Positions 46,688 through 56,544 of a stretch of 64,000 bases of DNA are shown in pieces. The stretch lies in the NCBI RefSeq assembly GCF_013618625.1, contig NZ_JABRWO010000012.1:186001-250000 (forward strand). The letters are read 5' to 3'. The stretch comes from Bremerella alba. Lineage in GTDB: Bacteria > Planctomycetota > Planctomycetia > Pirellulales > Pirellulaceae. Numbering within the stretch: the first letter of the stretch is position 1; every line of letters begins with the position of its first letter. The notes beneath the pieces are model-generated. The model searched no databases and had not been told where the DNA came from. It saw nothing but the letters and a program-made list of their open reading frames with translations. A program made the translations under genes and the position numbers.

Positions 46688-48345
46688 ACGCTCCATTGAA
46701 CGAACTCGAACTGCTATTGGCCGAATGGGAAGCCGATACGCTCACGGAGACCGACCTGGCGCGTCTTCAGGCGATTCTCCAAGATGACCCTGAAGCCCGA
46801 AGCTATTTCCTGCAGTGGCAGATGTTAACTGCCGCGCTGGATCTTGAATCGCATGCCGCGCCAATTTCGGCAGTGAATCCTCTGACCACAATCCCTCACC
46901 GAACAAGTGTCGACGCGAAATCGAGTTGGTTGCGGACGGTCGCCGCCTTCACTCTGGCCGCTTCCATTTTAGTGGCCTGCGTAGTGGCGTGGTCGATCTT
47001 CGCAAGCGGAACCAATTCTGGCCAGGATGAACAGCCCCTTGCATCCAACCCGTCGAACGCCAAGGGTTCCGCAGTACAAGAGGTCACCTCTCAAGGCGTC
47101 GCCATTTTAACTCGGTTGGTCGAACCTACCTGGCCGGATGGGCAGCCCATGCGCCAGGTAGGCGAGGCCCTTAATCCGGGAACTTTCCAACTCAGCAGCG
47201 GATTGGCCCAAATCGAGTTCTTCTGTGGAGCAACGATTGTAATAGAAGGTCCAGCGAATATCGAATTGGAATCCTCGAAGCAGGCCCGAGTTCGCCAAGG
47301 CAAGATCCGCGCGAACGTGCCCCCGGCCGCACGCGGATTTTCTTTGAATGCCGACAAGCTCAAAGTCGTCGACCTGGGTACAGAGTTTGGCATGGCTGTC
47401 TCGTTAGATTCAGTCGACGTTCAGGTATACGACGGAGAGGTCGAATTGCATCCCCAGTCGCAGGAAGTCCGTCGCATTACAACCGGTCAAAGCATCAGCA
47501 TGGACCAGACCGGAGACCTGATTGACGCACCGATGCAGCCGGAAAGCTTCATCGGAATACCCGAACTTGAATCGCTCAGTGAAAAGCAAAACCGTCAACG
47601 GTACACGCGTTGGAAGGAATGGTCGGATGCAATCCGCAGCGATTCGCGATTAGTGACCTATTACGCGTTCGACCGGCTAACGGATTGGCAGCGCCGGTTG
47701 GCTTGTGATCTTATACCGGTCGACCAAGATCTGGATGGCGCGATCATTGGCGCCAAGGTCGTCAATGGACGCTGGCCGCAGAAAAGCGGCTTAGAATTCA
47801 AGCAGCCGGCCGACCGAGTTCGCGTCGATATTCCTGGAGAATTCACGTCGTTGACGTTTTCGTGTTGGACTCGGATCGATAGCCTAGACCGGCTGTTCAA
47901 CTCGTTATTTCTAACCGACTCGTACGACAAAGGAGAGCCGCACTGGCAGATCCTTGACTCGGGTCAGTTGTACTTTTCGGTACGTCCCGTCGATCGCGCC
48001 AGCAAGGATGGGCCAAAAGACTTCAAAGCTCTTTCCCCTTCCTTTTGGAATCCCTCGTTACAAGGCAAGTGGATTCACTTGGCCGTGACCTGTGATTTGG
48101 ATTCACGCACCATCACTCATTACCTCGATGGGCGTGAGCTAAGCCGGCATGTTGTGCCCGCCCAACAAATGCCATCCTTGGCCCAAATCGGGCCTGCGTC
48201 GATTGGCAACTGGGAGCTTCCTACGCTACCCGATGCCAAGTTTGCCGTACGCAATTTGAACGGCCGTATCGATGAATTCATGATCTTCTCCTCGGCCCTT
48301 TCGCCTAATGAAATTCAAGACATTTTTGACCATGGCAAACCGTAA
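46684..48345 (+). CDS. FecR / LamG domain membrane protein, putative anti-sigma partner
   Basis: 553 residues. The cytoplasmic N-terminus (ELELLLAEWEADTLTETD) is followed by one transmembrane helix (82-107). A FecR domain runs from about 150 to 265 (ADKLKVVDLGTEFGMAV), then a LamG/concanavalin-like domain from about 370 to 545 (FTSLTFSCWTRID, NLNGRIDEFMIFSSALSPNE). FecR proteins pass a surface signal to an ECF sigma factor; the LamG domain could sense a glycan. Coupled by a 4-bp overlap to the sigma gene; overlaps the next gene as well. Confidence 0.88.
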   Translation: MNAPLNELELLLAEWEADTLTETDLARLQAILQDDPEARSYFLQWQMLTAALDLESHAAPISAVNPLTTIPHRTSVDAKSSWLRTVAAFTLAASILVACVVAWSIFASGTNSGQDEQPLASNPSNAKGSAVQEVTSQGVAILTRLVEPTWPDGQPMRQVGEALNPGTFQLSSGLAQIEFFCGATIVIEGPANIELESSKQARVRQGKIRANVPPAARGFSLNADKLKVVDLGTEFGMAVSLDSVDVQVYDGEVELHPQSQEVRRITTGQSISMDQTGDLIDAPMQPESFIGIPELESLSEKQNRQRYTRWKEWSDAIRSDSRLVTYYAFDRLTDWQRRLACDLIPVDQDLDGAIIGAKVVNGRWPQKSGLEFKQPADRVRVDIPGEFTSLTFSCWTRIDSLDRLFNSLFLTDSYDKGEPHWQILDSGQLYFSVRPVDRASKDGPKDFKALSPSFWNPSLQGKWIHLAVTCDLDSRTITHYLDGRELSRHVVPAQQMPSLAQIGPASIGNWELPTLPDAKFAVRNLNGRIDEFMIFSSALSPNEIQDIFDHGKP

Positions 48346-51229
48346 GAAATACGCATCTCGATGCTCGTTAGTGATCGTGTTGCTGGGATTCTGGGGACTC
48401 GCAAGAGTTGTCGTCGGGGCAGAGTCCCCAGATCCTCATCGCGAAGAAACTGAGCGACTCTTCACGCTGAAGGTCCTCCCCGTCCTGCAGGCGAAATGCT
48501 TCGGTTGCCACGGCGGCGATGCGGAAGACGTGCGTGGCGAATTCGATTTGCTTACCCGCGAGGGGATGCTCGCCGGCGGTGAATCCAGCGAACCTTCTTT
48601 GGTGCCTGGCAATCCAGAAGAAAGTTCACTCTACCAGGCCGTTCTTTGGAATGGCTATGAAATGCCACCCAAGGAAAACGACCGTCTGAGCGAAGCTCAA
48701 TCCGAGGATCTTCGTCATTGGATCGCGGCCGGCGCCGCCTGGCCTTCCGCAGAACGTCAAGCTGAAATTCGCCGTGCCGAGTGGGAGGTCGAAACGAATG
48801 AAGATGGGCAACTGGTGAAGACCAGCGGGGGAACATCGGAAGAATGGTCCAATCGTCGCTACGAACCGAATGACTTATGGGCGTTTAAGAAGCTACCTGC
48901 GAAGCAAGACATCTTGGCCGGTGTATTGCCCCTTCACGAAGTGATCGATCATTTTGTCCATCAAAAACATGACGAGGCCAATCTTCCTGTCGCACCGCAG
49001 GCTCTGCCACGTCAACTCGTCATTCGAGCCAACTGGGACTTGCTGGGACTACCGCCAACCCCCGAGGCAATCGATGCGTTTGAGACGGCGTGGTCGCAAG
49101 ATCCCGACAGGGCCTGGAGCGATCTAATTGATCGACTGCTCGACAATCCTCGCTACGGAGAACGCTGGGGACGCCATTGGCTAGACGTCACGCGTTACTC
49201 CGATACCGGCGGCATGGCGAACGACTACGAACGATCGAATATGTGGCGATACCGCGACTATGTGATTCGTTCATTTAACCAAGACAAGCCTTATAACGAG
49301 TTCATCGTGCAGCAACTGGCCGGCGACGAACTGGCCGATCAGTCCGTACGAGAACGCACCGGCGGCAAGCAACAGAACGTTTACAAGACGCAAGTGAGTG
49401 GTGACTACAACGAACAAGAGTCTGAATGGATTGTCGCCACCGGTTTTTTACGCATGGGACCATGGGACAATGCGATGGTCGAAAAGGACGAGGCTCGACA
49501 GATTTATCTCGACGACCTGGTCAACGTCACCGGCCAAACCTTCTTGGGCCAAACGATGCGGTGCTGCAAATGCCACGACCATAAGTTCGATCCCTTGCCG
49601 ACCCGCGACTATTACCGGATGTACTCGGCCTTCTCGACAACGCACATGGCCGAACGAAAAGTACCCTTTCTACCGGAAGAGAGTCAGGCACGCTTCGACT
49701 CAGAAAAAAAGCATGTCGAACGCATGTTGAAATTTGCGGTCGACGAGAAGAGCAAACTGATCGAGAAACGGGAAGCAGCCGCGAAACAGTGGTTTGAAGA
49801 GCACAATCTGCCCTACCAAGACGAAGCCCAGCGGCGTAGCCTTCCCGACGACGAGAAACCGCCGCGCCACTGTGGCCTCGATCACGTTGAACAGGGTCAA
49901 CTGAAAGTCCGCGAGCAAGACGAATGGATCTGGACGCGTCGCCTGGAACGCTTTGCTCCCATGGCACAAAGCGTGTACAACGCGCCAGCTTCTCAATCCG
50001 GCGGTGCGTTTGCTCGCAAGCTGCGCATCAAACGGCCCAAAGCTCCGAAAACAGATCTCGTGCAGCATATTCTCATCGGCGGTGCCCTGTCCGCGCTAGG
50101 AGATGCCGTCCAGCCAGGTGTGCTAAGTGCGGTGGGAATCCCTGTGAATCCCTCCTCCGAATCACCCTACCTGGTGACATCTGATACCGATGGTCGCCGT
50201 TTGGAATTGGCGCGTTGGATCGCCCATCCCGAGAACGGGCTTACCTCCCGAGCAATCGTGAACCGCGTCTGGCAGTCTCACTTTAGCCAGGCGATCGCAG
50301 CAAACCCCAATAACCTTGGTGCCAAGGGTGGTAAGCCATCGCATCCCGAACTACTCGACTACCTGGCGTCCGATTTCGTGGAAAATGGCTGGACGATCAA
50401 ACGATTGCATCGCGAAATCATGCTCTCGGATGCCTATCGTCGTTCCTCCATTCCGAAAGCCCCAGATCGGACCGGCGAGATTGATCCCAACAACCAACTG
50501 CTCAGCTACTTCCCCCGGCGCAGACTCGGTGCGGAAGAACTACGGGATGGTATTTTGTCGATCACCGGCGAGTTGGTGCACTCTACAGGAGGCTTGCCGA
50601 TCATGCCTGAGATCAACATGGAAGTCGCTCTGCAACCGCGGATGATCCAGTTCTCGTTGGCTCCTGCCTACCAGCCGTCTGCAACGCCGAACTTGCGGAA
50701 CCGCCGGACCATTTATGCCTACCATGTTCGTGGTCAGGCCGATCCCTTCACGGAGTTATTCAATCAACCCAATCCGAACGACTCGTGTGAACTGCGAGAG
50801 ACAGCCGCAGTCACGCCGCAAGTATTCACGCTGCTCAACAGCGACACCATGATCGACCGATCACTCGCGATGGCCCTTCGTCTGGAAGCATTCGCTGAGA
50901 AGATACCGTCGCAAATTGATTCGGCGTTCCGATTGGTCCTCGGGCGTCATGCCACGAAAAAGGAACTCGATCGGCTTTCACGCTATATAGTGGACATGCA
51001 ATCGTACCATGCAAGCAAGACTCCCCAGCCAGCAACCTATCCCGCTGAGATCACTCGGTCTCTCGTGGAAGAGTTCTCCGGCGAAGTATTCGAGTACACC
51101 GAGATTCTGCCGGTGTTCGAGAATTACAAGCAAGATACCAAGCCAGCGGACGTGTCGCCCCAGACACGAGCTTTGGCAGATCTTTGCTTGCTGCTGTTGA
51201 ACTCCAACGAATTCATGTACGTCGACTAA
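48332..51229 (+). CDS. PSCyt1/DUF1549/DUF1553 planctomycete cytochrome-like protein
   Basis: 965 residues from the ATG at 48332, which gives a Sec signal (MANRKKYASRCSLVIVLLGF). The cytochrome-like haem motif CFGCH is at 56-60. DUF1549 follows, with CCKCHDHKFDPL, and DUF1553 at the C-terminus (RRTIYAYHVRGQADP, EVFEYTEILPVF). It overlaps the end of the FecR-LamG gene by 14 bp and is part of the sigma-factor operon. An upstream ATG at 48308 would add eight residues. A paralogue of the 34655-37696 gene. Confidence 0.9.
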   Translation: MANRKKYASRCSLVIVLLGFWGLARVVVGAESPDPHREETERLFTLKVLPVLQAKCFGCHGGDAEDVRGEFDLLTREGMLAGGESSEPSLVPGNPEESSLYQAVLWNGYEMPPKENDRLSEAQSEDLRHWIAAGAAWPSAERQAEIRRAEWEVETNEDGQLVKTSGGTSEEWSNRRYEPNDLWAFKKLPAKQDILAGVLPLHEVIDHFVHQKHDEANLPVAPQALPRQLVIRANWDLLGLPPTPEAIDAFETAWSQDPDRAWSDLIDRLLDNPRYGERWGRHWLDVTRYSDTGGMANDYERSNMWRYRDYVIRSFNQDKPYNEFIVQQLAGDELADQSVRERTGGKQQNVYKTQVSGDYNEQESEWIVATGFLRMGPWDNAMVEKDEARQIYLDDLVNVTGQTFLGQTMRCCKCHDHKFDPLPTRDYYRMYSAFSTTHMAERKVPFLPEESQARFDSEKKHVERMLKFAVDEKSKLIEKREAAAKQWFEEHNLPYQDEAQRRSLPDDEKPPRHCGLDHVEQGQLKVREQDEWIWTRRLERFAPMAQSVYNAPASQSGGAFARKLRIKRPKAPKTDLVQHILIGGALSALGDAVQPGVLSAVGIPVNPSSESPYLVTSDTDGRRLELARWIAHPENGLTSRAIVNRVWQSHFSQAIAANPNNLGAKGGKPSHPELLDYLASDFVENGWTIKRLHREIMLSDAYRRSSIPKAPDRTGEIDPNNQLLSYFPRRRLGAEELRDGILSITGELVHSTGGLPIMPEINMEVALQPRMIQFSLAPAYQPSATPNLRNRRTIYAYHVRGQADPFTELFNQPNPNDSCELRETAAVTPQVFTLLNSDTMIDRSLAMALRLEAFAEKIPSQIDSAFRLVLGRHATKKELDRLSRYIVDMQSYHASKTPQPATYPAEITRSLVEEFSGEVFEYTEILPVFENYKQDTKPADVSPQTRALADLCLLLLNSNEFMYVD

Positions 51230-51264
51230 GCGTCCTGCGAACGCTACTTAAGGTATCCACCAAT

Positions 51265-52671
51265 ATGAATCCTCATCAACTCACTCGTCGTCAGGCACTC
51301 TACGGCTTGGGGGCTACGCTAGGCAGCGTCGCTTTTTCGTCACTGATCAACAGCAAAGCCGAAGCGGCAACAAGTCAAGAGTCGCCCCTTGCTCCCAAGA
51401 AACCCATGCTGCATGCCAAGGCAAAAAATGTGATCATGCTCTTCATGGAAGGTGGTCCCGGTCATATGGACACCTTCGACCCGAAGCCCGAGTTGACCAA
51501 GCGGCACAAGCAAGTGTCGAAACTAACCGGAGGCCTCGAGAAGGGGTTCAAGTTCTTTGTCGGGAGTCCCTTTAAATTCCAACAGGCCGGTGACAACGGT
51601 ATCTGGATGTGCGACCAGTGGAAGCATCTGGCAGATCCCTATGTGGCGAACGAACTTTGCAACTACCGTGGCTGTCAGGCAGAATCGCTCAACCACCCCG
51701 AAGCCCTCTATCACATGAACACCGGCAGTAGGCTCGGTGGCGATCCAGCTCTCGGCGCATGGGCTACGTATGGCCTGGGCACCGAGAACCAAAACCTGCC
51801 CGGCTATGTAGTGATGACCGAGTTGGCCCTTCCGCAAGGAGGTCCCGGTAATTGGAGCAATGGCTTTCTGCCCCCTTACTATCAAGGCACCCGACTTCGG
51901 CCTGAGGGTTCTCCGATCCTCGACCTGGCGACCCCTTCTTTCAAGACACGCGAGCATCAGCGCCGCGCCTTGGATGAGTTGGCGGCGTTGAATTCGAGCT
52001 ATCAGCATTCTCTCGGCGTGGAAGACAAGCGTCTCTTGGCACGCATGGAAAGCTACGAACTTGCATTCCGCATGCAGGCCGAAGTCCCGGACGTGATCGA
52101 CCTCCAGCAAGAGACAGAAGCCACGCACGAAATGTACGGTCTAGATCAGCCGGATACCCAATCATTCGGCAGGCAGTGCTTGATGGCCCGCCGATTAGTC
52201 GAAAAAGGCGTGCGATTCGTTCAGATCTTCAGCGGCGGCTGGGATAGCCACGACTATCTCGAGCGGGGACACACCTCACGTATCAAGAGTGTCGACAAAC
52301 CCATCGCGGGATTGATTCGCGACCTGAAACAGCGTGGTCTTCTGGAAGATACGCTTGTTATCTGGACGGGTGAATTTGGTCGGACGCCTGACAATAACAA
52401 ACGGGGTGGCGTCTATTCGCTCGGACGCGGTCACAATAACCAGGCCATGACCATGATGATGGCCGGAGGGGGTGTACGTCCTGGTATCGTCGGAGCGACC
52501 GACGAACTAGGGCGATCGGCCGTGGAAACGGTCCATCCGATTCGCGATCTGCACGTGACGCTGCTTCATTTACTCGGTTTAGATGACAACAAGCTCACCT
52601 ATTTTAATGGAGGTCGATTTAAGCAGTTAAGCCAATTTGGCGGGGAGATCATTTCCGACCTGATCGCCTAA
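51265..52671 (+). CDS. DUF1501 sulfatase-like exported protein
   Basis: 468 residues from the ATG at 51265. The N-terminus TRRQALYGLGATLG is a twin-arginine signal. Conserved stretches include MLFMEGGPGHMDTFDPKP, QIFSGGWDSHD, VIWTGEFGRTPDNN and LGRGHNNQAMTMMMAGGG, as in its paralogue at 33212-34639. Last gene of the sigma/FecR/DUF1553 operon, 35 bp downstream of the preceding stop. Confidence 0.9.
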   Translation: MNPHQLTRRQALYGLGATLGSVAFSSLINSKAEAATSQESPLAPKKPMLHAKAKNVIMLFMEGGPGHMDTFDPKPELTKRHKQVSKLTGGLEKGFKFFVGSPFKFQQAGDNGIWMCDQWKHLADPYVANELCNYRGCQAESLNHPEALYHMNTGSRLGGDPALGAWATYGLGTENQNLPGYVVMTELALPQGGPGNWSNGFLPPYYQGTRLRPEGSPILDLATPSFKTREHQRRALDELAALNSSYQHSLGVEDKRLLARMESYELAFRMQAEVPDVIDLQQETEATHEMYGLDQPDTQSFGRQCLMARRLVEKGVRFVQIFSGGWDSHDYLERGHTSRIKSVDKPIAGLIRDLKQRGLLEDTLVIWTGEFGRTPDNNKRGGVYSLGRGHNNQAMTMMMAGGGVRPGIVGATDELGRSAVETVHPIRDLHVTLLHLLGLDDNKLTYFNGGRFKQLSQFGGEIISDLIA

Positions 52672-52974
52672 ACCAATGAAAAACTTTCGTGTCGCTTATT
52701 CACCAAAAAATGACAAGCTTCGACAATTTCCAATAGTCTTGACATTTTCCCTGACATCTATTTTTTGCGAACGCATACGATGACACCGGCCGGATGAAGA
52801 TGGCAAAGCCCCGCATCATTCGCCGCAAAAACTGTCCCAAATGCACCAATGACAGGTGCACTTTTCCAAATATCAAAAGGTGCCTTGCAATCTCCCGACG
52901 TGGAACGGTTGCTGTCGCAATTTGACAAACACTCTTCTTCTCGACTCTTCATCCAATCAGGAGAACATTCCGTC
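52672..52974. other. Intergenic region upstream of the DUF1559 gene
   Basis: About 300 bp. It contains TTGACA at 52738-52743 with an AT-rich stretch after it, a possible weak promoter. The DUF1559 frame stays open upstream to 52849, but the pilin-like N-terminus fixes the start at 52975. Confidence 0.4.
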
Positions 52975-53943
52975 ATGCCCATCTCACGTCATCGATCGGC
53001 CTTTACCCTTGTGGAACTCTTGGTGGTTATTGCCATCATCGGTGTCTTGATCGCGTTGTTGCTGCCAGCGGTACAGCAAGCTCGCGAAGCGGCCCGACGT
53101 ATGCAATGCAGTAACAACCTCAAGCAGTTGGCGCTCGGGTTCCACAATCATCACGACACGTTCGGTCAGTTCCCACCTGCGCTTCGTGAGGACATCGACG
53201 TCGACAGCAATCAGCCCAATTGGTCTTGGGGGGCGTTTATCTCTCCCTATATCGAAAATGGCAATGCGACCGATGCCATGAACTTCCCGCGGGGCACGGC
53301 TCTCGAAGCGATGGACGACACTACCATGCGGGCCGTCATGACACAGCCCGTCGACGCATTCCTTTGCCCCAGCGATACCAGTAGTGGTGTGAATGACGTG
53401 CGAAGAGTGAGCGCGAGCAGCGGGCAGTACGATACGGCCTTGTCAAACTATGTCGGAAACCTGACTCACGAGCGATACAACTACAAGGAATGGGGCACCG
53501 GCTCCTGGCAGTTGCAAACCGGCATAATGGCCGCAGGCACTCAATTCGGCATGCGTGATGTGACCGATGGAACTTCCAATACCATTCTGCTTGGCGAAAA
53601 AGTCTTTGAAAACCTTGGCCCTACGTGCGGCACCAATGGTAGTGGCACCCCTTACTTAGCTCGTGCCGGCTTGGTTTACGTTTCTCGCGGCTCCGGTTCC
53701 ACCAACTGGCGAAGCGCCAACGACGTAACCTTCAACGGCGACGGCGGCATCAACGACTGCTCGATCTGGGAATTTCCTCAAGGCGCTTCCAGTCGGCACG
53801 CAGGCGGTGTTCAGTTTGCCTTAGTAGATGGTTCGGTTCGCTTTGTCGCAGAAACGATTCAGCACGCGAACGACGTCGCTCCGAACTCGACCTACGAATA
53901 CCTGCTCTCCCGAAACGATGGGCAGGTACTCGGCGAGTATTAA
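52975..53943 (+). CDS. DUF1559 pseudopilin-like protein
   Basis: 322 residues from the ATG at 52975, preceded by CAGGAG. The N-terminus is a type IV prepilin leader with [19 protein letters not shown], processed before the Phe by a prepilin peptidase and N-methylated. The C-terminal hallmark is [21 protein letters not shown]1559 proteins are abundant in planctomycetes, thought to form surface structures or take part in secretion. The small lipoprotein downstream is its usual companion. Confidence 0.92.
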   Translation: MPISRHRSAFTLVELLVVIAIIGVLIALLLPAVQQAREAARRMQCSNNLKQLALGFHNHHDTFGQFPPALREDIDVDSNQPNWSWGAFISPYIENGNATDAMNFPRGTALEAMDDTTMRAVMTQPVDAFLCPSDTSSGVNDVRRVSASSGQYDTALSNYVGNLTHERYNYKEWGTGSWQLQTGIMAAGTQFGMRDVTDGTSNTILLGEKVFENLGPTCGTNGSGTPYLARAGLVYVSRGSGSTNWRSANDVTFNGDGGINDCSIWEFPQGASSRHAGGVQFALVDGSVRFVAETIQHANDVAPNSTYEYLLSRNDGQVLGEY

Positions 53944-54060
53944 TCCTTGAGTCCTCACATGTGAACGGTTGTTGCTGGTCCGAAAACGTTAGCGAGGTTC
54001 GGCTGGTAACGACCGTTTCATTCTCATCCCCCCTCTGCTTTGCTTCGAGGAACCTTGCCG

Positions 54061-54492
54061 ATGTGTCGATATTCTACTTTCTTACCGCTGGCCGTTTTAT
54101 TTGCATCGATTGGACTTCTCTCAGGCTGCAATGCCGATTCGAATCTCTCGCTTGTCCAGGGTATCGTCACCCTGGACGGTAAACCTCTGCCAGGGGCAAG
54201 CGTTACCTTTCAACCGCAACCCTCCACCATGGGACAAACAGCCCGGGGGCGTACCGATGAGACCGGCAGGTACACCTTAAAGGTTCGCAGCAAAGAGTCC
54301 ATCGTCGCTGGTGAATATCGCGTGGAAGTCAAAGTGGTCAACGAAATCACCAACCAGCAAGGCATGGTCGTCGGTGAAAAAGAAGACCCCAAATTGAAGA
54401 TTGCTCGCCGCTATAACGACAAAACAGAACTAACGGCGGACGTGCAGCCAGGGCAAAATAACGAATTCAATTTCGATGTTTCATTGAAATAA
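54061..54492 (+). CDS. Carboxypeptidase-regulatory-like domain lipoprotein
   Basis: 143 residues from the ATG at 54061, with GAGGAA upstream. The lipoprotein signal ends in LLSGC (Cys23). A transthyretin/carboxypeptidase-regulatory-like beta-sandwich follows: VQGIVTLDGKPLPGASVTFQP and TDETGRYTLKV. It sits 117 bp downstream of the DUF1559 gene on the same strand and is the typical companion of DUF1559 genes. Extracytoplasmic adhesion or assembly role inferred. Confidence 0.87.
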   Translation: MCRYSTFLPLAVLFASIGLLSGCNADSNLSLVQGIVTLDGKPLPGASVTFQPQPSTMGQTARGRTDETGRYTLKVRSKESIVAGEYRVEVKVVNEITNQQGMVVGEKEDPKLKIARRYNDKTELTADVQPGQNNEFNFDVSLK

Positions 54493-54586
54493 CCTCCACT
54501 GCCTATCAATTGAATCTAGGCCGAATTTTGTTCCAATAAAGACACGGCATCCTCCTTCTAGCCTCCTCTTATCACTTCACATTCTC

Positions 54587-55396
54587 ATGATCCAAATGAC
54601 TCCTCAGCAAGCTTCCGAACTACCTCGGGCGTCAGTTCCCGATTGGAAAAAGATTCAGACAGACTTCTTCCAACGCATGGGCGGAGACCAACAGCTACGG
54701 CACCTGTTTGAGCTGATGCCAGGCACGTTTTTCTTTATGAAGGACGAACAGAGCCGAATGATCTGCGCAAGCCGAGCTATTTTGAAACGGTTAGGCGTCA
54801 ACTCGGAAGCGGAAGTGATCGGACGTACCGACTACGACTTCTTCCCCCCTTCGATCGCCGATAACTTTGTGCGCGACGACCGAAAGGTGATGGAGACCGG
54901 GCGTGCGATGGCGAACCATGTCGAAATCTGGTACAGCGAACAACGGATTCTTGATTGGTTTGTCACCAACAAGCTGCCCGTGCTCGACAAGTCAGGCCAA
55001 CCGATCGGAGTGATGGGAACCGTCCACAGCTACGAAGGCAAGAAGCAAGAGCTGTTGCCTTTTTCTCGCGTCAGCACAGCGATCGAATATATCCGACAAC
55101 ACTTTCGACGCACGATTTCTATTGATGAACTCGCTGAACTAGCGGGCCTGTCTCCTCGGCAGTTGCAACGCTCGTTTCGGGAAACGATGGGAACCGGAAT
55201 TCATGATTTCATTCTCAAAACCCGAGTCGAGAGTGCCTGCCACATCCTCCAGACAACCGAGATGCCGATCGCCGAAGTCGCCAAGCAACATGGTTTCTGC
55301 GATCAAAGTGCCTTCACTAAGACGTTCCGCCGAATCGCCGGAGTCACCCCAGCTCGATTTCGCAAGGAATCAATGAAACGCGCATCGCTGCGGTAA
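54587..55396 (+). CDS. PAS-AraC family transcription regulator
   Basis: 269 residues. A PAS domain (about 38-155: FELMPGTFFFMKDEQS, IGRTDYDFFPPSIADNFVRDD) fused to a C-terminal AraC DNA-binding domain with two helix-turn-helix units (SIDELAELAGLSPRQLQRSFRE and MPIAEVAKQHGFCDQSAFTKTFRRIAG). The PAS part may sense a small ligand or haem. The target genes are not evident; the upstream pseudopilin/lipoprotein pair or the divergent peroxiredoxin are possible. Confidence 0.88.
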   Translation: MIQMTPQQASELPRASVPDWKKIQTDFFQRMGGDQQLRHLFELMPGTFFFMKDEQSRMICASRAILKRLGVNSEAEVIGRTDYDFFPPSIADNFVRDDRKVMETGRAMANHVEIWYSEQRILDWFVTNKLPVLDKSGQPIGVMGTVHSYEGKKQELLPFSRVSTAIEYIRQHFRRTISIDELAELAGLSPRQLQRSFRETMGTGIHDFILKTRVESACHILQTTEMPIAEVAKQHGFCDQSAFTKTFRRIAGVTPARFRKESMKRASLR

Positions 55397-55436
55397 CCGG
55401 CAAGCCCCTACCAACAACACGGCCACAACACCTGAC

Positions 55437-56087
55437 TCAGGCAAGCTTACCAAGCGCCGCGACGATATCATCTGGCTCGGCCCGCTTTCGATAATCGACG
55501 TCAACAAAACGCCAAGTCACGATACCGTCGCGGTTAAGCACGAAAGTGGCCGGAATCGGCAACACGCTGCCGTTGCCACCGTTGATCTTGGCCAGTTCAA
55601 GATTTCGATCGTTTCGCATGTGCTCGAGAATCGGTTCCGGCACCTGCCATGCAACCCCATATTGAGCCGCAACCAGGGCGTCCTGATCTGAAAGCACAGG
55701 AAACTCGAAAGCCGCCTGCTCGGCCGGCGACATCGATTCATCTGGCACCTCGGGACTGATCGCCACCAGGTTGGCACCCAACGCGTGCAACTCAGGCAGT
55801 CGCTGCTTCATCGCTTGCAACTGCAAATTGCAATAGGGACACCAGCTACCACGATAGAAAGTCACCACCACCGGGCCTTGGACCAGCAAATCGGACAGCG
55901 AAACCCTTTCGCCAACAGGGTTCGGCAACGCAAAGGTCGGAGCGTTCTCTCCGACCTTAATCGCATTCGCACCGGACTGAAACATTTCCGCAGAAGCCAG
56001 CAAGTCGTCCACAAGCTTGGCAAACTCAGGATTGTTCTGCCGCGTACTCGCAAATTTCGCGTCTGTTTGTTCTCGTAGGATGGGCAT
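55437..56087 (-). CDS. AhpC/TSA-family peroxiredoxin
   Basis: 216 residues from the ATG at 56087, which has AAGGAG at seven bases. The active-site motif is GSWCPYC (Cys83 and Cys86), unlike the TxxC of most peroxiredoxins, so it resembles the PRX-like_2/AhpC-TSA group. VKVGENAPTF-type entry strand and NRDGIVTWRFVDVDY follow. It likely reduces peroxides with a thiol partner; the CxxC suggests its own resolving cysteine. Converges with the PAS-AraC gene. Confidence 0.87.
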   Translation of the reverse strand: MPILREQTDAKFASTRQNNPEFAKLVDDLLASAEMFQSGANAIKVGENAPTFALPNPVGERVSLSDLLVQGPVVVTFYRGSWCPYCNLQLQAMKQRLPELHALGANLVAISPEVPDESMSPAEQAAFEFPVLSDQDALVAAQYGVAWQVPEPILEHMRNDRNLELAKINGGNGSVLPIPATFVLNRDGIVTWRFVDVDYRKRAEPDDIVAALGKLA

Positions 56088-56544
56088 GAGGTTACTCCTT
56101 AATAAGTTCAAACAATCGCGAAATGTTGGTGGCAATCTACCAGCGACAAACAAAACCGAAACATGCTTTGCCGCACAGCAATTTACCACTAAACCATTTG
56201 CGTGGAAAATGCTGTGGGCTGTTCTTAAGGTCGATCAAGCGCGTGTGCTGAAGAAGGATGCTCGGTACTGTCTCGTCTCCATCAATCAGCGGTCACCTGT
56301 CGTGTGATTCTCGCTGCATGCGAAGAAGGCATAAAGCAGCTAAACGAAGCGGACGCTTCTTGTAACACTGCGGCATTCTTAACCGCCTGCACGTAACTGC
56401 CCGATAATCGACAGTTACGCGGTTAAAAAAGTCGGGGCGATGAGACACCGCTAGAACTTTTTGGTCGCGGTGTCGTCGAACTCTCAACATCGCAACCATT
56501 TGTCTGTAGCAATCTTGCGACTGTATGCCTCCGAGGCATTGCAA
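56088..56544. other. Intergenic region with hairpin and dispersed repeat copy A
   Basis: About 460 bp between same-strand genes. It holds a large interrupted palindrome (AACCGC...GTAACTG / CAGTTAC-GCGGTT, 56381-56424) directly abutting one copy of a ~37-bp repeat (56425-56461), which itself continues into GACACCGC/GCGGTGTC arms. No protein was accepted. Confidence 0.55.
56425..56461 (+). repeat. Dispersed repeat copy A
   Basis: A segment of the form AAAAAAGTCGGGGCGA followed by TGAGACACCGCTAGAACTTTTT. The second copy at 62603-62640 matches at all but about four positions in the same orientation. The ends AAAAAAGT and ACTTTTT are complementary. Its 3' part resembles the end of a tRNA, but no tRNA is present. 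Confidence 0.7.

Noticed and set aside
52790-52830. Sigma-54 promoter (TGGCA...GC) upstream of DUF1559
   Set aside because: The spacing between GG and GC is one base short of the required distance.
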